The translations under genes were made by a program, and so were the position numbers. From Winogradskyella sp. (lineage in GTDB: Bacteria; Bacteroidota; Bacteroidia; Flavobacteriales; Flavobacteriaceae), in contig NZ_JANQIM010000027.1 of NCBI RefSeq assembly GCF_028282165.1, positions 62,001 through 126,000 of the forward strand: a stretch of 64,000 nt of DNA. Direction: 5' to 3'. Below are positions 8,970 to 17,283 of the stretch, in pieces. A model generated the notes under the pieces. The model made no database searches, was not told the origin of the DNA, and saw nothing but the letters and a program-made list of their open reading frames with translations. How positions within the stretch are numbered: position 1 is the stretch's first letter; each line of letters starts with the position of its first letter.

Positions 8970-8983
8970 ATGACAAAAGTCAT
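8970..8983. promoter_or_regulatory. FNR-type dyad ATGAC-N4-GTCAT upstream of tonB-like gene
   Basis: ATGACaaaaGTCAT is a perfect 5-4-5 inverted repeat with the geometry of FNR-family sites (TTGAT-N4-ATCAA). It is centred 56 bp upstream of the leftward tonB-like start. The same motif recurs at the hydrogenase genes (58707, 59180, 59258). Confidence 0.55.
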
Positions 8984-9011
8984 GTTTGCCTCAAACTCAC
9001 TATTTTAACGT

Positions 9012-11210
9012 TTACAAATTATCTAATTGATTGTCCATACCATCTTCACTAATCGTCCAAAAGAACCCTACAAAAAAGAACTGATCTGTACCAGGTCTTA
9101 TAGCTCTTCTATTGAATTGCCCATTGATATCTGGTGTATTTGCATACTGATACCCATTTATATTTCTAAACCCAAAAACATTATTTAAAGAGAAATATAA
9201 AATCTTTTGTTGATCAATTAAATACGACCAGTTTAGGCTTATACTATTAAAAGGTTTTGCGCGTTCTGCCAAAAACTCATCTGAATTAGGATTATCGTAA
9301 GGCCTACCTGATGAAAAGATATAATCAAAACCCAATTGGCTTTTTAAACTCTCAATCCAATATTTTCCAACAATGGAAAAATTATGGTTGGTTGCGAAGT
9401 TGGGTTGCGCGGAAGTTTCAAAATTGAGATAATTCCGTTCTGTATCTAAATACGAGTAGCTTATCCAATAATCCAAGTCCTTAATACTAGTATTATCGCG
9501 CCAGAACAAATCTATACCTTGGGCATAACCATTTCCGCTTGAATCATAATTGCTGTCAAAGCCTGCAAACTCTGTATCAAACTTTACCAAATTATCATAA
9601 TCCTTTCTGTAAGCTTCTGCTCTAAATATTCTTCCCTTATCGACATACTGATAGTTCAATATATAATGTGTCGTCCTTTCCGCCCTTAAATCTTGTTCAA
9701 ACTTTAAAATAGAACTATTTGGATTTTGAAAAAAGTTTCCATAAGCTAATGATACCTGTGCATTCTTTGAGGTCTTATAAGCTAATGCTGTTCTTGGGGC
9801 AATGTCTACGTCATTAAAGATAGAACTATAGTCTGCTCTTACACCTACTTTTAACGCTAGGTCTTTTGAAAAAACCAAATCTGCTTCCGCAAAACCTGCA
9901 GTAATGTTGTTTTTAAATCCATAGGTCACATCAATGCTTTCTTCTTTAAAATTCTCATCAAAGTCGGTAATGAATTGCTCTGCACCAAAACTTAGCTTAA
10001 ACCGACTGTTAAAACGCTTTTTTAATTTAAGTTTTGCATGGACCGAATTTTCAACATCATTAATATCGCTGGCCATAATACCGATTTCATTCTTGGCATA
10101 AGTATAGCTTAAACCTGTATTCAGTGTCCAGCTATTTCCCAAAACACCTTTATAGGATGTATTGACATAAAAGTTGTTATTGTTTAGCTTAAAATCCAAA
10201 CCATCTTCAAAATTTATGTCTTCTTGGGTAACTTGCAAATCCGTAATATCAAAAGCTGCATAGAGTTTTAGTATACCATTATCTAATCTATGCCTGTAAA
10301 CCGTTTCACCTTGTGCTGCCTGTAATGGTCTTTGCCAGTTGTTTCTATTGCTAAAGAGATCAAAATATGGTCCTAAATTGATATAGGAAGTATTAAAACT
10401 GAGTGAGGATTTTTCCCATTTTTGGGTATTTCCTAAACCTGCTCCAACTGACATGATACTTATCTCAGTTTTTTCTTGAATAGGTTCATTTATAGTATTT
10501 AGAAGAAGTACACTAGATAAGGCTTGCCCATACTCCGATGAATAACCTCCTGTTGAAAAAGTGATACCGTCAAATAAAAATGGGGAATATCGACCTCTTG
10601 CAGGCAAATTATTTGTGGTTGGTGTGTATGGTGTAAAAACTCTTATTCCATCAATAAAGATTTGTGTTTCCTCAGCATTTCCTCCACGCACAAATAAACG
10701 ACCATCTTCGGCATTAGTAGAAGTTCCTGGAAGTGTTTGTAATGCTCCAACAAAGTCACCAAGAGCACTTGCTGTAGTAACCACATCTAAAGGTTTTAAA
10801 ACGGATACTTTACTATTGTCATTGGCTTCAAAAGTCCCAGCACTGAGAACAACGGTATCTAAGGATTCTACATCTTCTCGTAGCTTTATTTGCAAATTGG
10901 ATAGCTTAGTTACCTCATCTACTATGGTTTTGGTTTCATAAGACAGAATGGATACCACTAAAGTCTGCATACCTTTTTCTTCTGTTGTAAATAGAAATCC
11001 TCCTTCTTCATCTGTTGTGGCGCCATCATAGGTACCATCTAAATAAACATTGGCACCTTCGATAGGCTGGTTCTTGCTATCTAAGACTATTCCAGAAATA
11101 GTGGTTTGCCCGTGTGTAATAATCGACAAAAAGAAGATTATAACTATGGTAAGATTTTTTCTCACTGTATTCTTATCATCTGTAATGTGTGGGTGAATTT
11201 TTGATTTCAT
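9012..11210 (-). CDS. TonB-dependent outer-membrane receptor
   Basis: 732 residues. After a basic N terminus and signal peptide (cleavage near HGQ), residues 35-110 form a carboxypeptidase-regulatory-like beta-sandwich (GIVLDSKNQPIEGANVYLDG), then a plug domain with FVRGGNAEETQIFIDG near residue 170, and a 22-strand-type beta barrel to the C terminus. It would import a ligand such as a siderophore or oligomer across the outer membrane. No SusD partner follows, so a glycan-uptake role is not supported. The tonB-like gene lies 91 bp downstream. Confidence 0.88.
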   Translation of the reverse strand: MKSKIHPHITDDKNTVRKNLTIVIIFFLSIITHGQTTISGIVLDSKNQPIEGANVYLDGTYDGATTDEEGGFLFTTEEKGMQTLVVSILSYETKTIVDEVTKLSNLQIKLREDVESLDTVVLSAGTFEANDNSKVSVLKPLDVVTTASALGDFVGALQTLPGTSTNAEDGRLFVRGGNAEETQIFIDGIRVFTPYTPTTNNLPARGRYSPFLFDGITFSTGGYSSEYGQALSSVLLLNTINEPIQEKTEISIMSVGAGLGNTQKWEKSSLSFNTSYINLGPYFDLFSNRNNWQRPLQAAQGETVYRHRLDNGILKLYAAFDITDLQVTQEDINFEDGLDFKLNNNNFYVNTSYKGVLGNSWTLNTGLSYTYAKNEIGIMASDINDVENSVHAKLKLKKRFNSRFKLSFGAEQFITDFDENFKEESIDVTYGFKNNITAGFAEADLVFSKDLALKVGVRADYSSIFNDVDIAPRTALAYKTSKNAQVSLAYGNFFQNPNSSILKFEQDLRAERTTHYILNYQYVDKGRIFRAEAYRKDYDNLVKFDTEFAGFDSNYDSSGNGYAQGIDLFWRDNTSIKDLDYWISYSYLDTERNYLNFETSAQPNFATNHNFSIVGKYWIESLKSQLGFDYIFSSGRPYDNPNSDEFLAERAKPFNSISLNWSYLIDQQKILYFSLNNVFGFRNINGYQYANTPDINGQFNRRAIRPGTDQFFFVGFFWTISEDGMDNQLDNL

Positions 11211-11346
11211 CTTTTGATTGGTAATAATTGTTCGTATTCTGATTGTTGTACAAATTTCTTCTATCTTTAATTCAATAGAAATTGTATTTTACCGAACTGT
11301 TGTTATTCTATGACGAATTGATTATTACCTATTAAATCTAACCTCA

Positions 11347-12021
11347 ATGCTAACCAACACTGAAAAAAAATTTAGTATCCTGTTCTTTATTATTGTGCTT
11401 TTTGAGCTTATTACCGGAAGTACGGAAATATTACAGAACGCACATTATGTGGCTAAGCCGGCTATTGTTACAAGTTTAATTTTTCTCTTTGTTAAGACCT
11501 CAAGTGCTATTGATACACCAATTAGGAATCTTACGATTGCGGCATTAGCGTTTTCTTTATTGGGAGATATATTATTGATGTTTGTAAAGCAATCGCAACA
11601 TTTTTTTACTGTGGGCTTAGTGGCTTTTTTAATAGCACATGTTATGTATACCCTTGTGTTCTTAAAACATAGAAACAGAGAGAATTCCATGATTGGATTT
11701 TTAGTATTTCTCTTGGCCTATGCTTCTGGTCTGTTTTATTTACTCAAAGATGGCTTGGGCGTAATGCTGATACCAGTAGTTATTTACATGATTATTATTT
11801 TGAGTATGGCAACAACAGCATATCTGAGAAAAAACAAAGTAAGTAGCTTAAGCTATAATTTGGTGATTGTCGGTGCCATATGTTTTATGATTTCTGATAG
11901 CATTTTGGCACTTAACAAGTTCTATAGACCGATCCCTTTATCTAATGTGAGTATTATGGTAACTTATGCTTTGGCACAATATTTAATTGTACTTGGTATT
12001 TTAAAAATTAGAAAACTATAG
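11347..12021 (+). CDS. Lysoplasmalogenase-like integral membrane protein (YhhN family)
   Basis: 224 residues with about eight hydrophobic helices. The pattern LAFSLLGDILLMF near residue 80 and GAICFMISDSILALNKF near residue 180 match the two conserved Gly/Ser-Asp motifs of the YhhN/TMEM86 family, whose aspartates form the active site. Family members hydrolyse the vinyl-ether bond of lysoplasmalogen, but bacterial substrates vary. It is convergent with the NDH-2 gene, with a 4-bp gap and no clear terminator. Confidence 0.8.
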   Translation: MLTNTEKKFSILFFIIVLFELITGSTEILQNAHYVAKPAIVTSLIFLFVKTSSAIDTPIRNLTIAALAFSLLGDILLMFVKQSQHFFTVGLVAFLIAHVMYTLVFLKHRNRENSMIGFLVFLLAYASGLFYLLKDGLGVMLIPVVIYMIIILSMATTAYLRKNKVSSLSYNLVIVGAICFMISDSILALNKFYRPIPLSNVSIMVTYALAQYLIVLGILKIRKL

Positions 12022-12025
12022 AATT

Positions 12026-13297
12026 TTATTTTCTAAAAGGCCTTATAATCAATCGTGCTGCTTTATCAAAATTAATGTAATTATAAGTCCAATTAAATAG
12101 TACGACTACTCTATTTCTAAAACCTACAAGAGACATTAGGTGAACAAACATCCAAACAAACCAAGCAAAAAAACCACCGAATTTATACCTCTTTAAGTCC
12201 ACAACTGCCTTATTTCTTCCTATAGTAGCCATGGAACCTTTATCGTGGTATGAAAAAGCCTTCATAGGTTTATTACGAATTAAATTCAATATGTTTTGGC
12301 CTAATAATTTCCCTTGTTGAATAGCAGGTTGGGCTACTTGAGGGTGACCTTTAGGATAATTGTCCGTTATCATTAATGCTATATCGCCAATTGCAAAAAT
12401 ATTGTCGTAGCCTTCCACCTGGTTGTACTGATTAACACAATATCGATTGGCTTTTTCTAATATCGCATCAGCTTTCAGTCCTTTAACTGGAGCGCCTGTA
12501 ACTCCTGCTGCCCATATTAAGGTCTGTGATTGCATTTCTAGATCAGAATTTGTCTTTACATTCAATCCATCATAGTTTTCTACAAACGTATTGCTGTGCA
12601 CCTTTACACCAAGTTCCTTCAGAAACCGTTCCGCCTTTTTGGAGGCATGTTTGCTCATTGGTGGTAAAACTCTATCTGCTCCCTCAAGCAAATGGATATT
12701 CATGTCGCCTGGATTTAAATCGTGATAATCCCTAGGTAAAATATGGTTCTTAAGTTCTGCTATAGCTCCTGCCAATTCAACACCTGTAGGGCCTCCACCC
12801 ACAATAACGAAATTTAGAAATGCTTCTCGTTCTTGTTTTGAGTTCGCTATTGCTGCTTTTTCAAAATTCTGCAAAATAAGACTTCTTATATTTAGCGCTT
12901 GAGGTACCGTTTTCATTGGCATGCTGTGGGACTCTATAGCTTTATTACCAAAAAAATTAGTCCTAGTTCCTGTGGCGATTACTAAATAATCATAAGATAC
13001 CTTTCCAATAGTTGTAGAAATTTCATTGTCTTCTGGTATAATCTGTTTCACTTCGGCCAAACGGAAAAAAGAAGTCCTGTGCTTTTTTATTATTTTCCGC
13101 AATGGATAAGCTATAGAATCTGGCTCTAGTCCAGAACTGGATACTTGGTACAATAAAGGCTGAAAGGTATGATAATTATGCTTATCAATTAGTACAACCT
13201 GAATATTTTTATTAGCTAATGTTTTCGCTAAATTTATGCCAGCAAAACCTCCACCAATAATGACAACCCTTGGTAGATTAGACTCAGGAATATTCAT
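12026..13297 (-). CDS. ndh: Type II NADH dehydrogenase (NDH-2), FAD-dependent
   Basis: About 423 residues from the ATG at 13297; an upstream in-frame GTG at 13321 would add 8 residues before the FAD-binding strand, so the ATG is preferred. The FAD motif VVIIGGGFAGINLAKTL is at the N terminus, a second nucleotide motif FVIVGGGPTGVELAGA is near residue 160, and the second FAD contact FAIGDIALM near residue 300. A C-terminal hydrophobic/amphipathic tail provides membrane attachment. It would oxidise NADH and reduce menaquinone without proton pumping. In this organism it could take up NADH made by the hydrogenase at 59-64 kb, which is an inference only. Confidence 0.87.
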   Translation of the reverse strand: MNIPESNLPRVVIIGGGFAGINLAKTLANKNIQVVLIDKHNYHTFQPLLYQVSSSGLEPDSIAYPLRKIIKKHRTSFFRLAEVKQIIPEDNEISTTIGKVSYDYLVIATGTRTNFFGNKAIESHSMPMKTVPQALNIRSLILQNFEKAAIANSKQEREAFLNFVIVGGGPTGVELAGAIAELKNHILPRDYHDLNPGDMNIHLLEGADRVLPPMSKHASKKAERFLKELGVKVHSNTFVENYDGLNVKTNSDLEMQSQTLIWAAGVTGAPVKGLKADAILEKANRYCVNQYNQVEGYDNIFAIGDIALMITDNYPKGHPQVAQPAIQQGKLLGQNILNLIRNKPMKAFSYHDKGSMATIGRNKAVVDLKRYKFGGFFAWFVWMFVHLMSLVGFRNRVVVLFNWTYNYINFDKAARLIIRPFRK

Positions 13298-13423
13298 AAA
13301 GTTTATAGGTTGAATTTGCACTTACAAAAATACGATTTAATGATCGAAAACTTTACTTTTTAAAAAATTGTGTAACAATAACAGAAGTACTACTACTAAT
13401 AGACAACTAACCGTTTTCATCAA

Positions 13424-13918
13424 TTGAACAAAGAACTCGAACATAGTTTTGTTGAGCAGTTGCAAAAGCATCAAAACATTGTACATAAGGTATGTCGTTT
13501 ATATACCAACAATGCGGATGCACATAACGATCTGTTTCAGGAGATAACCATTCAACTTTGGAAAGCATATCCTAAGTTTAGAGGTGAATCTAAATTTAGT
13601 ACATGGATGTACCGTGTGGGGCTTAATACGGCTATCACGCTATATCGGAAATCGAAACGTAGAATCAATACACAGGAGTTTGATAATGTACAATTTAAGA
13701 TAAAAGCTGAAGAATATGATGATACTGAAGAACAACAATTAAAACTATTGTATAATGCGGTGCATCAATTAAACGATATTGAAAAAGCATTAGTGTTTAT
13801 GTATTTAGAAGATAAAGACTATAGGGAAATTAGCGAAACACTGGGAATAACAGAAGTTAATGCGCGCGTAAAGATGAATCGTGTTAAAAAGAAATTAAAA
13901 ACAATATTAAATCCGTAG
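13424..13918 (+). CDS. ECF-type RNA polymerase sigma factor
   Basis: 164 residues from a TTG start. Sigma region 2 (residues 10-85) includes LFQEITIQLWKAYPKFRGES and FSTWMYRVGLNTAI; region 4 (110-160) has the helix-turn-helix YREISETLGITEVNARVKMN. It would direct transcription of an extracytoplasmic or stress regulon. The next gene, 4 bp downstream, encodes a membrane protein with a short cytosolic N terminus, which could be its anti-sigma partner. Confidence 0.88.
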   Translation: MNKELEHSFVEQLQKHQNIVHKVCRLYTNNADAHNDLFQEITIQLWKAYPKFRGESKFSTWMYRVGLNTAITLYRKSKRRINTQEFDNVQFKIKAEEYDDTEEQQLKLLYNAVHQLNDIEKALVFMYLEDKDYREISETLGITEVNARVKMNRVKKKLKTILNP

Positions 13919-13922
13919 GCTT

Positions 13923-14555
13923 ATGGATGAATTAGAATTATTAAAAAAGGATTGGCAAAAAGGCGCAACAGAATTTAAAAGTTATACTGATTCGGACATA
14001 TACCCAATGTTACACAAAAAGTCGTCCTCAATTGTAAAAACACTTTTTTATATCAGTATTGGAGAACTAGTGTTTTGGCTTTTGGCCTCAGTTTTACCCT
14101 ATGTTCTATCAACAACCTTTAGGGAAAAGCTTGACGAGAGTTATGAGAACCCTTTTTTTATTGGAGCAAGTATTTTTAGCTACGTTGTAATTCTAACATT
14201 TATTTATTTGCTATTTAGGTCTTACAAAGGTATTTCTACTACTGATAACGCCAAAAAATTAATGGAAAGCATTTTGAGAACCCGAAAGATTATAAAATAC
14301 TACGTGATTTTTAATTTATCGCTGTTTTTCCTTTCCATTCCTATATCACTTTATTTTGAGTACCAGGATAATCCAGAATTTCATCAACAAATTGTTGAAG
14401 CTAGCACAACACAAATGTTAGCGTTTTATGCTGTTTCTGTAGTCATAGCTATTATAATTATATTGATTCTTTTGTTGTTTTATAGAATCATCTATGGAAT
14501 TTTGCTCAAGCGTCTCAATAGAAACTATAAGGAATTAAAAAAATTAGAGGTCTAA
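13923..14555 (+). CDS. Four-helix membrane protein, possible anti-sigma partner
   Basis: 210 residues: a soluble N-terminal segment of about 35 residues starting MDELELLKKDWQK, then four hydrophobic helices (near residues 38-58, 80-100, 125-145, 165-190) and a basic C-terminal tail. The N-terminal ELLKKDWQ motif is common in flavobacterial proteins encoded next to ECF sigma genes. The anti-sigma role is inferred from context only. It overlaps the convergent PlsC gene by 4 bp at its stop. Confidence 0.65.
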   Translation: MDELELLKKDWQKGATEFKSYTDSDIYPMLHKKSSSIVKTLFYISIGELVFWLLASVLPYVLSTTFREKLDESYENPFFIGASIFSYVVILTFIYLLFRSYKGISTTDNAKKLMESILRTRKIIKYYVIFNLSLFFLSIPISLYFEYQDNPEFHQQIVEASTTQMLAFYAVSVVIAIIIILILLLFYRIIYGILLKRLNRNYKELKKLEV

Positions 14556-15361
14556 TTATTAGCCCAATCCCTTAGTTCTCTATTAAGTCGTTCTTTTTCC
14601 TCTAATTCTTCTTGAGGAATTACCTTTAAGAAAGAAGGGTGTTGCTCTATAGCATATTCAATCTTTTCAACAATTTCTGCTATGGTTTCATTCTCGTAGT
14701 CAATTTCAAGAGGTTCTTTAATCTCGAAGGATTGATAGATATTTTTCTTTTTTATAAGTAGTCCTTTTTTATCAAATGAGCGTCTAAAGCCATCAATAAC
14801 AATAGGTACAACCATAGGCTTGTAGTGCTTTATGATATGGGCAGTTCCTTTTCTAATGGGCTTAAAAGGTGTTGTAGTTCCTTGCGGAAAGGTCACAACC
14901 CAACCATCATCCAATGCTTTCTTGATATTACTGATATCGCTCATTTTTACTTGGCGATTCACATCCTGTCCTTTAGATCTCCAAGTACGCTCAATACTAA
15001 TTGAACCGGTATAGGCAAATATTTTTGGTATGAGTCCAGATTTCATGGTCTCCTTGGCGGCGACATAGTACATATTTAATTTAGGATTCCATAAATAGCC
15101 AACATTTTTAATACTGTCTAAGCGTCCATTTAAACTAGCATTAAATACATGAAACATAGCGATAACATCTGCAAAATACGTTTGGTGATTCGAGATAAAC
15201 AATACATTGGTATCGGGTAATCTTTTAATAATCTCAGAACCTTCAATTTGTAGTTCATTAAAACCTCTAAAACGTCTGTGGGTTAAAAGGCCCAAGATTC
15301 TGATCAGCCATTTTTTTACCCAAAGTATATGCCCAAAAGGATTGGTTTTAAATAAACCCAT
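14552..15361 (-). CDS. 1-acyl-glycerol-3-phosphate acyltransferase (PlsC family)
   Basis: 269 residues. The catalytic motif NHQTYFADV (N-H-x5-D) is near residue 60 and the glycerolphosphate-binding motif FPQGTTTP near residue 160 replaces the usual FPEGTRS, with Gln for Glu. It would acylate lysophosphatidic acid at the inner membrane. No clear transmembrane helix is visible; basic N-terminal residues suggest peripheral attachment. The Gln/Thr changes suggest a divergent acceptor specificity. Confidence 0.83.
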   Translation of the reverse strand: MGLFKTNPFGHILWVKKWLIRILGLLTHRRFRGFNELQIEGSEIIKRLPDTNVLFISNHQTYFADVIAMFHVFNASLNGRLDSIKNVGYLWNPKLNMYYVAAKETMKSGLIPKIFAYTGSISIERTWRSKGQDVNRQVKMSDISNIKKALDDGWVVTFPQGTTTPFKPIRKGTAHIIKHYKPMVVPIVIDGFRRSFDKKGLLIKKKNIYQSFEIKEPLEIDYENETIAEIVEKIEYAIEQHPSFLKVIPQEELEEKERLNRELRDWANN

Positions 15362-15409
15362 TATTAATTTTTGATGTTAATCAGTGACAAATGTAACAAA
15401 TATGCTGTG

Positions 15410-16051
15410 CTATAGCACTTGTTTTAACAAGTCTTTTATTTCTCCGAGCATCATTGCTGTGGCTCCCCAAACCACATGACCATTTAACTCAAAAGCTGGT
15501 ACATCGACTTCAACATTAAAAGACGTAGGTACTCTTGTAATTATTGTATTGGCTTCATCTAAAAAATCCTGAAGCTTTACTTCAATGATATCTTCGACCT
15601 CTTCGTCTTGCTTTATAAAATTCGGTGTACTGTTAGAAATTGCAAAAAAAGGGTGCACTAAAAAATTACTCGGGGGAATGTATAATGGCGATAAGGCTTT
15701 AATTACATCTAACTGCTTTTCTGGCACACCTACCTCTTCTTCTGTTTCTCGTAGCGCGGTAACCATTAAATTCCTATCCGATTCTTCATACTTTCCTCCA
15801 GGAAACCCAACTTGTGCAGAATGTACACCTTTATAGGTTTTTCTAAGAATTAAAACCAGATAGGTTTCACCCTCTAAGTTAGGATAAAACAATGCCAATA
15901 CGCCAGCTATTTTAGCATTTTTAGCCTGCTCTCGCATACGCTCTGCCAATTGTAATCGGTATGGCGGTGACATTTTAGCATGAGATTGTTCACCAAAAAG
16001 TTCGAGATGTTTTATCTTTATTACAGATTCTAAAAACGTTTTAAAAAGCAT
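15410..16051 (-). CDS. Nudix hydrolase, CoA pyrophosphatase type
   Basis: 213 residues. The Nudix box, starting GGKYEESDR and ending RETEEEVG, lies near residues 85-110 with all magnesium-binding glutamates. The upstream stretch YLVLILRKTYKGVHSAQVGF with its downstream glycine is the NuCoA signature, which fits cleavage of CoA to 4'-phosphopantetheine and 3',5'-ADP. It is cytosolic, 48 bp upstream of the PlsC gene on the same strand, so the pair may be co-transcribed and share a lipid/CoA role. Confidence 0.87.
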   Translation of the reverse strand: MLFKTFLESVIKIKHLELFGEQSHAKMSPPYRLQLAERMREQAKNAKIAGVLALFYPNLEGETYLVLILRKTYKGVHSAQVGFPGGKYEESDRNLMVTALRETEEEVGVPEKQLDVIKALSPLYIPPSNFLVHPFFAISNSTPNFIKQDEEVEDIIEVKLQDFLDEANTIITRVPTSFNVEVDVPAFELNGHVVWGATAMMLGEIKDLLKQVL

Positions 16052-16158
16052 ACGTTATACAATATTATGCAATCGTTAATTCTAGTTTAATTAACAAAAA
16101 TACGTTTTACAATCCATATGCTTTTTTATACATTTAATATCATTTTTAAGATTTAATT

Positions 16159-16173
16159 CTTGTTGACAACAAG
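16159..16173. promoter_or_regulatory. 15-bp perfect palindrome, possible operator
   Basis: CTTGTTG-A-CAACAAG is an exact inverted repeat around one central base, about 90 bp upstream of the secreted protein gene at 16265 and 108 bp upstream of the leftward Nudix gene. No T tract follows, so it does not look like a terminator. Confidence 0.35.
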
Positions 16174-16264
16174 ATTGCATAGCTCCCTTAAAGTTTGCAA
16201 TGTTGATAGAGATCGAAGATAGCTCTCTTTTATTTCGAATTATTAACTATTAAATCTATATATC

Positions 16265-17278
16265 ATGAGAAATTTATTTTTAGCTTTTTTTTTATGCCTT
16301 GGCTTTACATTAATATCTGCACAGCAACAGTGGGATGGATCAGCTACTACAACAGGTGAGATAGATCGTAGTGGCGACGTAAGAATTTCTAACAATCAAG
16401 CAAATCTAATTCTAGAGAGCAATGGAACGGGAAATTACCATGGTGGTTTTTTAAAGTTTAATGCGAACGGTGTCTCTACAGGTCTCCATACATCTTCTCA
16501 ACTATATTTTGCCAGAGATATTAGTGGAATAGGAACTTTCGTATTGCAGAGAAGGGGCATAACTGATATATTTTATGGAAATCTTTTTATATACAAAGAC
16601 GGTTATGGTTGGGACTTCAACGTAGCCAATTCAGTTACAAGTACAGGAACTTCTACCGCTTTAAAAATCCTTAATAACGGTAATATAGGAATTGGTATTA
16701 GCTCACCTTCCTCTAAATTATTTTTACAACAATCGACAAATGATGTAAATGGTGGTCTTACCATTCAAGGTACAGGTGGTAGAAGAATTCAACTATTTGG
16801 GGAAGGAGCAAGTGGAAGACAAGTCCTTAGCACAAATACCTTAAATCCTTTGGTTTTTGATCTAAATGGAAATGAACGTGTAAGGTTTGCAGCAGATGGT
16901 AAAGTTGGTATTGGAACAACTAATTTATCTCAAGATAATGGTAACTCAAAACTATTGGTGGATGGAAAAATTCTTTGTGAGGAAGTCGAAGTCATTCAAA
17001 ATGTACTACCTGACTATGTTTTTCAAAAATACTATACAGGTTATTCAGAACTAAAAGAAGATTACAAGATGCCAACCCTAGAAGAAGTTGAGGCATTTAC
17101 AAAAGAAAACCACCACTTGCCCGAAGTGCCATCTGCAGCAGAAATTAAAGAAGAAGGCTTACAACTCAAAGAAATGACAACTTTGTTACTCCAAAAAATT
17201 GAGGAGCTCACCCTTTATACCATTGAGCAAGAAAAGCGCATAAAAGCATTGGAAATAGAGCTAGCCAAAAAGCAGTGA
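16265..17278 (+). CDS. Secreted tail-fibre-like protein with C-terminal coiled coil
   Basis: 337 residues with a signal peptide ending at ISAQ. The body has repeated short strands with the recurrent phrases NNGNIGIGISSPSSKL and ADGKVGIGTTNLS, as in phage tail-fibre and beta-helical proteins. The C-terminal 100 residues contain the Bacteroidota-typical DYVFQKYYTGYSELKEDY and HHLPEVPSAAEI segments followed by a coiled coil. Full S74 chaperone catalytic residues are not obvious. It is probably a trimeric envelope or surface fibre; function is unknown. Its stop overlaps a possible GTG start of the next gene. Confidence 0.75.
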   Translation: MRNLFLAFFLCLGFTLISAQQQWDGSATTTGEIDRSGDVRISNNQANLILESNGTGNYHGGFLKFNANGVSTGLHTSSQLYFARDISGIGTFVLQRRGITDIFYGNLFIYKDGYGWDFNVANSVTSTGTSTALKILNNGNIGIGISSPSSKLFLQQSTNDVNGGLTIQGTGGRRIQLFGEGASGRQVLSTNTLNPLVFDLNGNERVRFAADGKVGIGTTNLSQDNGNSKLLVDGKILCEEVEVIQNVLPDYVFQKYYTGYSELKEDYKMPTLEEVEAFTKENHHLPEVPSAAEIKEEGLQLKEMTTLLLQKIEELTLYTIEQEKRIKALEIELAKKQ

Positions 17279-17283
17279 TAGTT

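Noticed and set aside
10561..10941. Rightward ORF inside the TonB-dependent receptor gene
   Set aside because: Antisense shadow of a clear receptor plug domain.
17275..17283. GTG start at 17275 for the T9SS protein
   Set aside because: The ATG at 17284 gives a standard signal peptide; the GTG adds three residues and overlaps the previous stop.
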